Shown: positions 51,758-62,086 of the stretch, piece after piece
Layout of the letters: every line of letters starts with the position of its first letter
How positions within the stretch are numbered: position 1 is the stretch's first letter
NCBI GenBank assembly: GCA_038141705.1
Contig: JAYQIQ010000004.1
Span: forward strand, 1,054,001-1,118,000
Direction of reading: 5' to 3'
DNA: 64,000 nucleotides
DNA from: Eutrophomonas brisbanensis
Lineage (GTDB): Bacteria; Pseudomonadota; Gammaproteobacteria; Burkholderiales; Eutrophovitaceae
Program-made: the position numbers and the translations under genes
The notes under the pieces: model-generated
Database searches by the model: none
Told to the model about the DNA's origin: nothing
The model's input: only the letters and a program-made list of their open reading frames with translations

Positions 51758-52925
51758 ATGAAATTTATATATAAATCACTAGTGTTGATTTTGTTTTTAG
51801 CGGTTATTACGTTAATGATCAGAGCGACTGATGGAGCTGTATCGCTCACCTTCTTGGGGTACGAGATAAACACCTCATTTAGCGTTTTTATCGCACTCTA
51901 TTTGGCTTCTATTTTTATTTTGTATTTCTTTATTCGTATACTTCTATTCTTGTTTTCTATTAAGACCCGAATCAAAAAATACAGCGACCTAAAGCGAAGT
52001 CGAGAGGATGATAAATATTTGCGAAAAGCTCTTCACGAAATGTTGGTGGGGAGTTTTACTGCCGCTGAGAGATCCATCGCAAGGGTGTCAGATGGCCATA
52101 AAAGCGAGGATACGCATCTGATTAGGATTTGGTGTGCACATTATCAAGGCAATCTTAAGCAGAGAGATCAATGGATAAGTGATTTAGAAAAAAGTGGTGG
52201 TAGTGATGATGGTCTTTTGCTCGCAAGGGTAAAGATGATGCTTGATGACGGTAGGGGTCGGGATGCAATGAATTTTCTAAATCAAGTTAAGGGGACCTCA
52301 CCCGATATCGACATGATCAGCCTCAAGACTTTTGAGTCAGTTGGAAAATGGCCTGACGTTTTGAGATTAATTAAGGCGATATCCCTTCGGAAAAGTGATC
52401 AAGGACCTTGGTTAAACAAGACTCCGATTGAATGCATATGTTGGGTTGTTTGGTATGGAGGATATTAGTATATCTGAGGCCGGCGATTGGTATGATGGTA
52501 TTCCATTAGACTGCCGTGGCAACATTGATATTGAGCGATCTGCAGCTAACTGTTTTATTCGACTAAGGGAGCATAAGAAAGCGGCTAGGATAATCGAAGG
52601 AGTTCTTGATTCTTCTGAAGACGATGTATTACTTGAGCTTTACCTGGCTTGTCATTCGGTTGAGATTGGTCGAAGGTTAGATAAGGCAGAGTCATGGTTA
52701 CCTAAATATCCCCGTAATTCTATTTTGCTTCGTGTGTTAGGTATTTTCTGTCGAGAGGCAAAAATTTGGGGTAAGGCAGAGAGCTACCTGCGCGCTAGTG
52801 TCGCGATACAAGATTCAGTGACAGCGAGATTACAGCTGGCCAAGGTTTACGAGGCGACTGATAGAATTCCGGATGCTGAATCAGAGAGACGCGTAGCAGT
52901 AGATATTAATTTAGTTGATAAGTGA
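51758..52925 (+). CDS. hemY: HemY family TPR membrane protein
   Basis: Gammaproteobacterial HemY, not the protoporphyrinogen oxidase of the same symbol. Two N-terminal helices (KSLVLILFLAVITLMI and VFIALYLASIFILYFFI) flank DGAVSLTFLGYEINTSF; TPR-like helices follow, for example YLRKALHEMLVGSFTAAERSI and AESYLRASVAIQDSVTARLQLAKVYEA. One break near 52440. About 389 residues. Function unknown but always beside hemX. Confidence 0.88.
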
Positions 52926-52953
52926 ATTCTTGAGATTCGTTAGAAAAAAATAG

Positions 52954-55731
52954 ATGAATAAATATTTACCGGCGATCGAGCCGTCAAAGAAAGACCACCC
53001 CCTCCGAAAAGACATTCGATTATTAGGAAAAATTTTGGGACAAACCATCAAGTCTCAAGAGGGAAAACGAACCTATGATTTGGTAGAGCGTACGCGCAAA
53101 TATTCAGTCGCTTTCCAAAAGACGGTGACGATTTATCCAAGAAAAACTCGAGAGTATCCTCAACAGTTTGAACTCGTATCAAACAAGCGTAGTTATTCGG
53201 GCTTATTGTTATTTTTCACTGCTCGTAAATATTGCTGAAGATTTGCATCACGTGAGGCGAAGGAGGGCTCATGAGCGCGCGGGTTCGTCGCCGCAAGCCG
53301 GGTCGATTGAATCTGCATTGCTTAAGTTAGAATCGAGAAACGTTGACATATCGAGCGTAGTGAATTTCTTTTCGAGTTGTACGATTTGCACCAGTTCTCA
53401 CTGCGCATCCAACAGAGGTACAACGAAAAAGTATCTTGGATCTTCAAAAGGAAATTTCTGACCTTTTAGGTAGGCGTGGTCGAGAGGTTCTTACGCCAAC
53501 AGAAATAAACCAGAACGACGAGCTCTTGTCCAGAGCGATTTTAACGTTGTGGCAAACTCGGATTCTCCGAGAGCTTAAGCTAAGTGTTGAGGATGAGGTT
53601 GAGAACGGCTTATCTTTTTACCGCTCTACCTTTTTGAGGGAGTTGCCGAGGCTTTACGGGGAAATAGAGGACCGTTTAGCTGTTCGGGGAGGAGATCTCA
53701 GTCTCCAGGCTTCAAACGTCTTTTTCAAAATGGGGAGTTGGATTGGGGGAGACCGGGATGGTAATCCATTTGTCACCAGTAATGTCATGGAGCATGCGGT
53801 AGAGCGACATCACCGTGTACTCCTAGAATATTATATTGATGAGACTGAGAATCTCGCGAGGGAGTTATCTCAATCTGATTGGCGAGTAAAGGTTTCGGAT
53901 GAACTTGCCGCTCTCGCCAATCATGGGGACGACGATTACGGTCATCGAAAGGATGAGCCTTACCGAAGGGCGGCGCTATGGATAAATTCTAAGCTTAAGA
54001 AAACTCTAGATGCATTTCTATTAAACACAAATAGCAAGACTGCAACTGTGGGGGGGGTATATTCTTCAGCTAGTGAATTTGCTCATGATTTAAGTGTAGT
54101 TCATCGGTCGCTACTAGAGAATAATTGTTTACTTATTGCCCGAGGACGCCTTAGAACCTTAATAAACGCTGTACGTGTATTTGGGTTTTATCTAACAAGT
54201 CTAGATTTACGACAACACTCTGCAGTGCATGAAAGTATCGTTGATGAACTGTTTGAAAGGGGTCTTGGTAAGAGAGGCTATAGTGCGCTAGATGAGAGCG
54301 TTAAGCGTTCGTGGTTACTTTCCGAACTATCCGTAGCTCGGCCCTTGAGATCTAAATTTATCAATTATTCTGAGTTAGTCACGAAAGAACTTGCAATCCT
54401 CGATACGGCTGCGAAGTTACAAAAACGATTTGGTAGTAAATCGATCGAAAACTACATTGTTTCTCAGACAAATGAGGTGAGTGATCTATTAGAGGTTGCG
54501 TTGCTTTTGAAGGAAAGTGGTGGGCTTTCGTTGGGGGATAACATTGAGAGTGCGTTCAACTTAGTACCGTTGTTTGAAACGATTCATGATTTGCGCAATG
54601 CTGGCCGGGTAATGCGGGATCTTTTCAGTGAGCCAAAGTATATGAACCTCGTTCGTACCAGAGGGAACACACAAGAGGTAATGCTGGGGTACTCAGACAG
54701 TAATAAAGATGGGGGATTCTTAACGGCTAATTGGGAGTTGTACCAGGCCGAGGAAGAGCTAGTAAAGGTATTCGAGAAATTCGAAGTTCGTTTACGGTTG
54801 TTTCACGGAAGAGGCGGGACTGTTGGTCGAGGGGGAGGACCAAGCTACGACGCGATCTTGGCACAACCACCCGGTAGTGTAGATGGACAAATTCGCATAA
54901 CCGAGCAAGGTGAGGTAATAGCTAGTAAATATGCTGATTCAGATATTGGGCGTCGGAACCTTGAGACGCTTGTTGCTGCGACTCTAGAGGCCTCTTTGAT
55001 TCCAATCAGGGGAGAGGGCTCTGACTTGGATGAGTTTAGATCTGCTGCGAACGCAATGGCGGAAAGTAGTTTTAAGTCGTACCGCGAGCTTGTTTTCGAA
55101 GAGAACGGCTTTACAGATTTTTATCGACAGGCTACGCCGATCGCAGAAATATCGGATTTAAATGTTGGTAGTCGTCCCTCAAGTCGTAAACCCTCTACGA
55201 GAATCGAAGATTTGAGGGCAATACCCTGGGTATTTTCTTGGTCACTAGCAAGAATGATGCTTCCAGGCTGGTTTGGGTTTGGTTCTGCCGTTCGAGGCTG
55301 GATTTCAGTTGTCGGGGAAAAACGGGGGTGTGAACTTTTAAGAAAAATGAACAACGATTGGCCATTTTTCCATGTCATGATGTCCAACATGGACATGGTG
55401 ATTGCTAAAAGCGATATCTCCATTGCATCGCGTTACGCGGAGCTCGTCGACGATTTAGATTTGAGAAAAAGAATTTTTTAAAAAAATTGAGGATGAGTGG
55501 CATCTAACTACAGAATGGCTTCTTAAAATTACTGCACAAAGATATGTGCTTGAGAGAAATCCGGCTCTCTCGAGGAGTCTGCAGTCGCGATCTCCATATA
55601 TCGATACTCTCAATCACCTACAAATCGAACTTCTCGGCCGTTATCGCTCTGGCGTCGACGATGAGCAACTGAAAAGGTCAATCCTACAGACGATAAATGG
55701 TATTTCAGCGGGACTCAGGAATAGTGGATAA
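52954..55731 (+). CDS. ppc: Phosphoenolpyruvate carboxylase
   Basis: Makes oxaloacetate from PEP and bicarbonate, feeding the TCA cycle. After breaks near 53050-53260 and 53430 the catalytic-histidine block VLTAHPTEVQRKSILDLQ is visible. Further blocks are GSWIGGDRDGNPFVT, LDLRQHSAVHE, MLGYSDSNKDGGFLTANWELY, LFHGRGGTVGRGGGPSYDAI and the end QTINGISAGLRNSG. Another break near 55485. About 920 residues. 28 bases after hemY but probably a separate unit. Confidence 0.95.
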
Positions 55732-55758
55732 ATTCAGAAACTTTGATTGTTCGAGATG

Positions 55759-56697
55759 TTAGGAAATTTTTAGTTTTTTTCTGAAATACTCTATTGTTTT
55801 ATATAAGCCTTCTTCCAATTCGATAGTTGGGGTCCAGGATAATTTTTCTTTTGCGAGTGAAATGTCGGGTTTCCGCTGTTTTGGATCGTCTGATGGAAGT
55901 GGTTTGAAAACTAACTTAGATCTACCTCCGAGATGCTCTCGAACTTTCTCTGCAAGCTCCAGCACTGTGAATTCATTAGGGTTACCTAAATTCACCGGGC
56001 CCGTGAAAGAGTTACTACTTTCCATCATGTTTAGGAATCCATCGATCATGTCGTCAACATAGCAAAAAGATCTAGTTTGCTGGCCATCGCCGTAGATTGT
56101 GAGATCTTGTCCTAGTAGCGCCTGTACGATGAAGTTGCTCACCACTCGCCCATCATTCGGATGCATACGAGGGCCGTAAGTATTAAATATTCTTACAACC
56201 CTTACTTTTGTCGAGTACTGCCTGTGGTAGTCAAAGAAGAGGGTTTCTGCGCACCGTTTCCCTTCGTCGTAACAGGATCTATCGCCAATTGGGTTTACAT
56301 TACCCCAGTACGTCTCTGTTTGGGGATGTATTTCAGGGTCGCCGTAGACTTCACTTGTTGAGGCCTGAAGAATTGGGATATCGTTTTTTCTTGCCAGTTC
56401 GAGCACATTCATCGCACCTAGGACACTGGTTCGAGTGGTCCTCACGGGATCGTACTGGTAACGAGGTGGTGACGCCGGACACGCAAGGTTGTAAATGAGG
56501 TCGACCCGAAGGTCTACAGGCTCGACTATATCATGGTTTAGAAACTCGAACTCTTTGAGGCCTAAAAGGTGAGAAATATTCTCTTCAGAGCCAGTGTATA
56601 GATTATCCATACACAAGACATGGTGTCCATTTTTCACTAGTCGATCGCAAAGATGTGATCCCAAAAATCCAGCTCCGCCAGTAACTAGTATTTTCAT
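55759..56697 (-). CDS. UDP-glucuronate decarboxylase (UDP-xylose synthase)
   Basis: Extended SDR, 312 residues, converting UDP-glucuronate to UDP-xylose. KILVTGGAGFLGSHLCDRL, YNLACPASPPRYQYDPVRT, ASTSEVYGDPEIHPQ, SCYDEGKRCAETLFF with the catalytic YxxxK, and NTYGPRMHPNDGRVVSNFI match UXS closely. Frame intact. It converges with ppc and lies downstream of the UDP-glucose dehydrogenase that provides its substrate. Confidence 0.94.
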   Translation of the reverse strand: MKILVTGGAGFLGSHLCDRLVKNGHHVLCMDNLYTGSEENISHLLGLKEFEFLNHDIVEPVDLRVDLIYNLACPASPPRYQYDPVRTTRTSVLGAMNVLELARKNDIPILQASTSEVYGDPEIHPQTETYWGNVNPIGDRSCYDEGKRCAETLFFDYHRQYSTKVRVVRIFNTYGPRMHPNDGRVVSNFIVQALLGQDLTIYGDGQQTRSFCYVDDMIDGFLNMMESSNSFTGPVNLGNPNEFTVLELAEKVREHLGGRSKLVFKPLPSDDPKQRKPDISLAKEKLSWTPTIELEEGLYKTIEYFRKKLKIS

Positions 56698-56848
56698 ATA
56701 TGGGACTTTTTCTCGATTGTGAGTCGATGCATTTCGTTCAAAAATTATTAGGTAGTGGGGCTAACTCAGTTAGAAGAAACCCTCTAGTTAAGATAATAGC
56801 CTCTAGATAAGAGGCATGGCTCATTAGTAAAAATCGAGCGTCCAACAA

Positions 56849-58024
56849 TCATTCATCTCCACCAAATAAATCTCTTGTATAAATTTTTTCTTGTACATCA
56901 GAAAGCTCGCTGCTCCGTCTATTACAGATAATGATGTCAGACCTGCGTTTGAAGGCATTTAGGTCTTTCATAACCTCCAACCCCATGAACTCGTCACTTA
57001 ATATACTCGGGTCATAAATAATTACATTGGTCCCTTTGTTTACGGTTCGTTCAATGATGCCGAGGGTGGCCGACGTGCGGTAATTATCCGAGCCTGATTT
57101 CATCGCAAGCGTGTAAATACCAACTGTCTGAGGATTGTGCCCGAGAATATCTTCGGCTAGAAAATCTTTACGCAACGAGTTCGACCTTACAATCGCTGAC
57201 ATCAAACTTTGTGGAACGTCTTGGAAGTTTGCTACCAATTGTTTGGTGTCTTTCGGTAAGCAATACCCTCCGTACCCAAAACTCGGGTTGTTATAATGGG
57301 CCCCGATTCTGGGGTCGAGACTCACCCCTCGATAATTTCTCTCGCGTTCATACCACGGCGGATACAGTAAGTATCGAGTTCATTAAAATATGCAACCCTC
57401 ATCGCAAGATAAGTGTTGGAGAATAATTTAATGGCCTCTGCTTCTTTGGGGCTGGTGAATAGTAGGGGGATTTCTTGCTTAACTGCACTTTCAATCATCA
57501 GCTGGGAAAATTTTTTAGCATCATTACTATGATCCCCAACGATAATCCTTGAAGGATGAAGATTATCATAAAGGGCTTTGCCTTCTCTTAAAAATTCTGG
57601 CGAGAAAAATATATTGTTGTATCGAGTTTTTCTTCTGAAGATCCTCAACGAACCCGATGGGAATCGTTGATTTGATGACAATAGCAGCCTCTGGGGCTAG
57701 CAAGCGAATATCTTCAACGATCTTCTCCACCGAGCTAGTGTCAAAGTAATTTTTCTCAACGTCATACTCAGTCGGCGCTGCTATTACTGCAAAATCTACA
57801 TCGGCAAGAGCTTCTTGCTTATCGAGAGTGGCCTGTAATCTTAAGGGTTTGTGCTTGAGAAACTCTGTAATTTCTCTATCTTTAATCGGTGATTCACCGC
57901 GCTTGATACAGGCAATTCTCTCTTCTGATATATCGAGAGCAACTACATCATTGTTTTGAGCTAGCAGCACGGCATTTGATAGGCCAACATAACCCATACC
58001 GATTACTGTGATCTTAGTATCCAT
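56849..58024 (-). CDS. ugd: UDP-glucose 6-dehydrogenase
   Basis: NAD-dependent two-step oxidation of UDP-glucose to UDP-glucuronate. MDTKITVIGMGYVGLSNAVLL (Rossmann), VIKSTIPIGFVEDL, FSPEFLREGKALYDNLHPSR and the catalytic cysteine in FGYGGYCLPKDTKQL are typical of the short (about 390-residue) E. coli-type enzyme. Breaks near 57630 and 57320. 151 bases upstream of the UDP-xylose synthase, same strand. Confidence 0.94.
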
Positions 58025-58041
58025 GAAATTCGACTTCCGCT

Positions 58042-59065
58042 TTAAATCTTTGGATCTACTGAGGGGGTAAACGCATCAGAGTAAAACTCGTCAGCTGGCA
58101 AATTACAGTTAGCAACAAAGTCACGCTGCGCAGACTCGACCATTACTGGAACGCCACAGGCGTAAATTTGGTGCGAACTAAGATCCGGATAGTCCGCCAT
58201 AACTGCATGGTGCACTAGTCCACTCCTTCCGGCCCAGGCATCCTCCATTAGTTGGTCTGAGACTACGGGTACAAAATTGAAATTACGATAATCTGAAGCC
58301 CATTGATCTACCAAATTCTTCATGTAGATATCCTTCGGTCTTCTGCCGCCCCAATATAGAGTCATCGGGCGTTCAACTCCTTTTTCGAAGGCGTACTCGA
58401 GAATACTCTTGATTGGCGCAAAGCCGGTTCCACTCGCAACAAAGATGATTGGTTTTTCTGAGTCCTCTCGGAAAAAGAACGTTCCCAGGGGCCCTTCAAA
58501 TCTGAGAATCTCCTTTACCTTCATAGACTCAAATACTTGTTTTGTGAAGGTGCCGTTTTCCATATTTCGCACATGGAGTTCGATGTACTCATTTTGACTT
58601 GGGGAATTTGCCATCGAATAACTTCTTCGTTTTCCATCCCTGAGCAAAATATCGACATATTGACCAGGTAGAAACTGTAATGTCTCGCTAGAAGGTAGTT
58701 TGAGCTTCAACACAACAACATCATCAGCAACCTTGTCGAGAGACTGAACCCTACTAGGAAGGCGTCGAACTTCTATATCGCTAGCACCCATGACTTCTCT
58801 AGCTTCGATCAAGAGATCGGATTTTGGGGTCGCCTGACAAAAAGCGCCATCCCATCTTTTTTTCATGGTCTCCTAACGCGGAGGGTTGGTATTGTCCGTA
58901 GTCGACGATTCCGTCGACTACTTTTCCCTTGCATGCTCCACAAGAACCATTCTTACAACCATAGGGAAGGACGATATTGTGTTTGAGTGCAGCTTCTAGG
59001 ATGCTTTCGTTTATTTCAGCATTGAAGGAGTTGCCGCTAGCTTTTATCTTTACTTTGAAGGACAT
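58042..59065 (-). CDS. Ferredoxin-domain flavin reductase (CDP-6-deoxy-delta-3,4-glucoseen reductase family)
   Basis: Electron-transfer protein of about 341 residues. An N-terminal plant-type 2Fe-2S domain has C-KNGSC-GAC (residues 37-45) and, after a break near 58855, the fourth cysteine in LFCQATPKSD. The FAD domain has RRSYSMANSP, the NAD(P) domain VASGTGFAPIKSIL and YACGVPVMV. Family members reduce deoxysugar intermediates (AscD/RfbI) or serve oxygenases. Its role is open; the CDP-glucose dehydratase at 30081-31099 makes a sugar role conceivable. 17 bases upstream of ugd. Confidence 0.82.
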
Positions 59066-59138
59066 TGAGGGTTACCTCGGTTATGATTTCTTTCGGACTT
59101 CACTGGCAAAAATACTGGTTAACTGAAAGGGGAGTAGG

Positions 59139-60014
59139 CTGAGAGTCTTAATCGTAGGGTTTGGTGATATTGCTGCGCGGATCGCTCGGCTTGCCAGCAG
59201 ATCACACGATATTTACGCGTTAGTGCGATCAGTCGATGCAAAACATCGAGCTCGTGAGCTTGGAGTTACCCCAATCTGTGGGGATCTGGATGATGCGCGT
59301 TCCCTCTATGCCGTAAGTGCCCTTTCAGAAAATATCCTATACCTCGCACCTCCACCAACTGTTGGAGAGCTTGATACAAGAATCGCTAATTTTCTTGCCA
59401 CTCTAAAAAAAACCAGAAGGATACCACAGCGTTTAGTTTACGTTAGTACGTCAGGGGTGTACGGCGATTGCGATGGAGGGTTTGTGAGTGAAACGAGAAA
59501 AATCAACCCGCAAACTCCTCGCGCGAGGCGCAGGTGTCATGCGGAATCATTAGTGCGGAGGTTTTTTGAAGGCTATCGAATGCGGGGGGCAGTACTTCGG
59601 GTGCCTGGGATTTATTCGTCAGATAGGCTTCCTCTCGAGCGATTGAAAAAGAATATTCCGGTGCTGAACTCCGATGATGATAGTTTTTCGAACCATATCC
59701 ACGCAGATGATTTAGCAAAAATCGCTTTACTAGCGTTGTATCGGTCTCGGGCGGGCCGTATTTTTAATGCTTCGGATGGTTTAAGTACTCGGATTGGTGA
59801 CTACTACGATTTGTTAGCCGACCGGGCGCGATTACCCCGTCCACCCAGGGTGAGCCTAGCTGATGCAAAAGGTAATATCCCAGGGCTATCCCTGTCATTT
59901 ATGGTTGAGTCGCGGCGGCTCTTGAGTGACCGGATGAAGAGAGAGATGAGAATTCGGTTGCGATATCCGTCAGTGTATGAGGGTATTCCAAAACTAGTAG
60001 GAGTGGGTGATTGA
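59139..60014 (+). CDS. NAD-dependent epimerase/dehydratase-like SDR, possible CTG start
   Basis: About 291 residues. RVLIVGFGDIAARIARLA is the nucleotide-binding start, with G-x-G-x-x-A, then YALVRSVDAKHRARELGV, NILYLAPPPTVGE, RLVYVSTSGVYGDCDGGF, VLRVPGIYSSDRLPLERL and the end YPSVYEGIPKL. The catalytic tyrosine/lysine is not obvious, so it may not be a dehydrogenase. The frame is open back to a CTG at 59139 preceded by GGGGAG; the first ATG/GTG/TTG is 59223, which would remove the nucleotide fold. Stop overlaps cutA (TTGA). Confidence 0.75.
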   Translation: MRVLIVGFGDIAARIARLASRSHDIYALVRSVDAKHRARELGVTPICGDLDDARSLYAVSALSENILYLAPPPTVGELDTRIANFLATLKKTRRIPQRLVYVSTSGVYGDCDGGFVSETRKINPQTPRARRRCHAESLVRRFFEGYRMRGAVLRVPGIYSSDRLPLERLKKNIPVLNSDDDSFSNHIHADDLAKIALLALYRSRAGRIFNASDGLSTRIGDYYDLLADRARLPRPPRVSLADAKGNIPGLSLSFMVESRRLLSDRMKREMRIRLRYPSVYEGIPKLVGVGD

Positions 60015-60328
60015 AGATACTTATTGTGCAAACAAATATCCCGGGGCGGGACGTGGCAGTTAAAATCGCAGAAATTATTGTTGAAAAGCGGTTGGCTGCT
60101 TGTGCAAATGTTTTGTCCGAAGCCACTTCAATCTATTGGTGGGAGAAAAAACTCCAACGAGAGATTGAATATCCGGTCGTTTTCAAAACGACTGAAGTCC
60201 TTAAGGACGGTTTGATCAAAGAGCTCAGAGCGTTGCATCCTCATGATGTGCCAGAGATTGTTTTCTCGACGCTCGAGGATGTGGAAGAGGCCTATGCAAA
60301 TTGGATTATTCAGGAAACCAAAGCTTAG
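60011..60328 (+). CDS. cutA: Divalent-cation tolerance protein CutA
   Basis: 105-residue trimeric protein of the CutA1 family. TTG start overlaps the previous stop. RDVAVKIAEIIVEKRLAACANVL, SIYWWEKKLQREIEYPVVFKTT and HPHDVPEIVFSTLEDVEEAYANWI are nearly the family consensus. The physiological role is debated (copper tolerance in E. coli). Followed by a thioredoxin-like gene. Confidence 0.95.
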   Translation: MKILIVQTNIPGRDVAVKIAEIIVEKRLAACANVLSEATSIYWWEKKLQREIEYPVVFKTTEVLKDGLIKELRALHPHDVPEIVFSTLEDVEEAYANWIIQETKA

Positions 60329-60364
60329 GCGTGAAGTTTATTTGTTAAAGGATTTAGTGGATTA

Positions 60365-60897
60365 ATGGTTTTGACGAAGATCAAAATGAAAAGAGTGTTG
60401 CTAGTTAGTTTGATCGCAGCCGTTTTTGGGGTTTTTGGCTTTTACTTATCAAGTAAGCAGGGCTCTGAGCAATCCGCGCTAGCGGCGTTTTCGGCAAAAT
60501 TCGGGGACTTTGTTGGCAACTACCAGTCTCTCTCCTCATTTGAGGCTCCTTTAATATTGATTAATTTCTGGGGTACTTGGTGTGCGCCATGCAGAGAGGA
60601 GATACCTACTTTAATCGCGCTTCAAAAGGAATTTTTCTCTCCGAGTTTCACGATTGTCGGTGTTGCCATTGATTCCCAGAAAATGCCGCAAACTTTGTTA
60701 AGGAGTTTGGCGTTAACTATCCAATCTTGATTGGGGGCGGAGATGCCCTTGCTGTTTCTAAGTTGTTAGGTAATAAGTCAGAAGCAGTCCCTTACACAGT
60801 GCTTGTTTCTGGCTCTAGCAAGATTTTGTGGAGCCACCTTGGAATGGTACAAGAGGGGGACATAAGATACGCAATTAAGGATCTATTAATTAGATAA
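60365..60897 (+). CDS. TlpA/ResA-like membrane-anchored thioredoxin
   Basis: About 177 residues. N-terminal hydrophobic anchor (RVLLVSLIAAVFGVFGFYL, about residues 9-28), then a thioredoxin fold with ILINFWGTWCAPCREEIP (WCAPC), FTIVGVAIDSQK and, after a break near 60690, the cis-Pro region AVPYTVLVSGSSKILW. Such proteins reduce disulfides in the periplasm, often for cytochrome c maturation or by receiving electrons from DsbD. No DsbD gene is present here. Confidence 0.85.
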
Positions 60898-61048
60898 AAT
60901 CTTTGAAAAAGTATCTAAAATTTAATTAAATTACAATAAAAGTAATTAAATATAAATTTAATTAAAAATTTATATTATTGAAATTAATGGCAAAAAAAAC
61001 ATACTAGATCCTTGATTTTTTTAATATCATTAAATGTTGATCTGGGGT

Positions 61049-61054
61049 TATAAT
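61049..61054 (+). promoter_or_regulatory. Candidate -10 box before aroQ
   Basis: A perfect TATAAT in the AT-rich 60898-61128 interval, 75 bases upstream of aroQ. No good -35 box at 16-18 bases. Just downstream GGCTA AAA TAGCC (61067-61079) can form a small hairpin in the leader. Confidence 0.4.
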
Positions 61055-61128
61055 GCCATTAAATTTGGCTAAAATAGCCATAAAAGCTTCCATCTCCTTA
61101 ATATTTATCGAATTAACGGCGGGTTATT

Positions 61129-61567
61129 TTGGAAAAAATACTAGTAATTAATGGCCCAAACCTGAACCTACTAGGATCTGGGAGCCCGATCTGTACGGGC
61201 TAGAGACTTTAGATTCAATCAACAAAAGACTCGCCGATTCAGCCGATAGCCGAGGAGCTGAAATAGTATTTTTCAAAATAACATTGAGGGTGAAATCGTA
61301 AATAGGGTTCACCAAGCAAAATCCGAGGGGATCACTCACATTATCGTCAACGCAGCCGCCTATACGCATACCAGTATCGCAATACGAGATGCGCTATCTG
61401 GAGTTCAGATACCGTTTATCGAAGTGCATCTCTCAAACGTTTATGCGAGAGAGGAATTCAGGCAAAAATCTTTTCTAAGCGATAAAGCATCTGGTGTGAT
61501 TTGTGGGTTTGGTTCTTTCAGTTACGACCTAGCGTTGGACTCAATTTTTCGTAAACCCAAACTTTAG
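61129..61567 (+). CDS. aroQ: 3-dehydroquinate dehydratase, type II
   Basis: Third step of the shikimate pathway. TTG 61129 gives EKILVINGPNLNLLG; a break near 61180-61186 restores REPDLYG with the catalytic tyrosine. NAAAYTHTSIAIRDAL and EVHLSNVYAREEFR (catalytic histidine) follow; another indel near 61266 gives FFQNNIEGEIVNRV. About 147 residues. Twelve bases before accB, so probably one transcript with accB and accC. Confidence 0.93.
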
Positions 61568-61578
61568 TGGGGTAGTAA

Positions 61579-62043
61579 ATGGATCTGCGTAAGTTAAAAA
61601 AGCTCATCGACCTCGTCCAGGAGTCTGGTATTTCTGAATTGGAGATCACTGAAGGTGAGGAAAAGGTGAGAATCCATAGTGGCCGCTTGGGGCAGAATAC
61701 CGCGACATTGCCTGCAAGGCAGCCAACAAGTAGTGAGTACTTACTCGAAGAAAATGATAAAGAGGTTAAGCAAAATATAGGGAAAGTTGAGAGTGCCGAG
61801 GAGTTGGACGGATTTGTCGTCAAATCGCCGATGGTAGGAATTTTCTACAGATCTGCATCCCCTGGGGGTACGCCTTTTGTGGAGCTGGGGACTTCTGTTA
61901 ATTCAGGAGATACCCTTTGTATAGTCGAGGCAATGAAGCTCCTTAATGAAATAGAGTCCGAACAGAGTGGGACTGTTAAGAAAATACTTGTAGAGAATGG
62001 ACAGCCTGTGGAGTTTGGCCAACCACTGTTTGTGATTGGATAG
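61579..62043 (+). CDS. accB: Biotin carboxyl carrier protein of acetyl-CoA carboxylase
   Basis: 154 residues. MDLRKLKKLIDLVQESGISELEI is the usual N-terminus, a variable linker follows, and the C-terminal biotinyl domain has KSPMVGIFYRSASPG and the biotinylated lysine in CIVEAMKLLNEIE (about residue 118). Frame intact. It carries CO2 between AccC and the carboxyltransferase in fatty-acid synthesis. Confidence 0.97.
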   Translation: MDLRKLKKLIDLVQESGISELEITEGEEKVRIHSGRLGQNTATLPARQPTSSEYLLEENDKEVKQNIGKVESAEELDGFVVKSPMVGIFYRSASPGGTPFVELGTSVNSGDTLCIVEAMKLLNEIESEQSGTVKKILVENGQPVEFGQPLFVIG

Positions 62044-62086
62044 TTCTCTGATTTCTCCGAATAAATGAAAAAGGCTGTATCCAACT

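Noticed and set aside
57210..57290. Apparent change of the UDP-glucose dehydrogenase active site to GYGGYCLPKD
   Set aside because: This is the normal form in the short E. coli-type enzymes.
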